Positions 5,864-5,909 of a stretch of 5,909 nucleotides of DNA are shown in pieces; the first letter of the stretch is position 1; each line of letters opens with the position of its first letter. The notes under the pieces were generated by a model. The model had not been told where the DNA came from. It saw only the letters and a program-made list of their open reading frames with translations, and ran no database searches. Origin of the DNA: Bryobacteraceae bacterium (lineage in GTDB: Bacteria; Acidobacteriota; Terriglobia; Bryobacterales; Bryobacteraceae); the NCBI GenBank assembly GCA_030044325.1, contig JASHWA010000503.1, forward strand, positions 1 through 5,909, in the 5' to 3' direction. The translations under genes were made by a program, and so were the position numbers.

Positions 5864-5909
5864 TCGGTCATGCTAGCCTGATTCTTTCATGGGCCAGCCA
5901 GGAACCGTC

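Noticed and set aside
5889..5909. ATG at 5889 that could open a next gene (MGQPGTV)
   Set aside because: Only seven codons are visible, there is no Shine-Dalgarno before it, and the nearby TGCTAGCCT would make it almost leaderless. It cannot be supported.

Overview
The window is GC-rich bacterial DNA. The G/C-ending codons, the OPT transporter type and the fused-membrane spermidine-synthase type suggest an acidobacterium of the Solibacter/Bryobacter kind, but this is inferred from protein style and not proven. Apart from short control regions it is almost entirely coding.

Positions 1-5183 hold one compact operon read leftward on the minus strand. In transcription order it encodes: (1) a complete 677-residue OPT/YSL-family transporter (5183-3150); (2) a 383-residue polytopic membrane protein with glycosyltransferase-C-like features (3149-1998); (3) its 394-residue tandem paralogue (1998-814); and (4) the N-terminal 269 residues of an integral-membrane spermidine-synthase-like protein (809 to beyond position 1). 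The junctions are 0 bases, a 1-base overlap and 4 bases, so translational coupling is likely. Gene 4 has no ATG that would preserve its first membrane segment and probably starts at TTG.

Positions 5184-5431 are a divergent control region. The OPT side has an extended -10 match close to the gene. It also has a 27-codon open frame whose stop overlaps the OPT start as ATGA, which is either a leader peptide or the remnant of an upstream gene. The rightward side has an extended -10, a 12-bp palindrome just upstream of it, and a good ribosome binding site for a 109-residue two-helix membrane protein (5432-5761, plus strand). That gene ends in a strong GNRA-capped hairpin. The 10-base palindrome core recurs exactly 500 bp further on, in the right-hand intergenic stretch.

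How the genes work together is not known. The co-transcribed set (a transporter of peptides or metal chelates, two paralogous membrane proteins of GT-C style, and a membrane protein that may carry an aminopropyltransferase-type domain) could handle one small amine, peptide or envelope-glycan substrate. That is a hypothesis. No mobile element, CRISPR array, tRNA or rRNA was seen.
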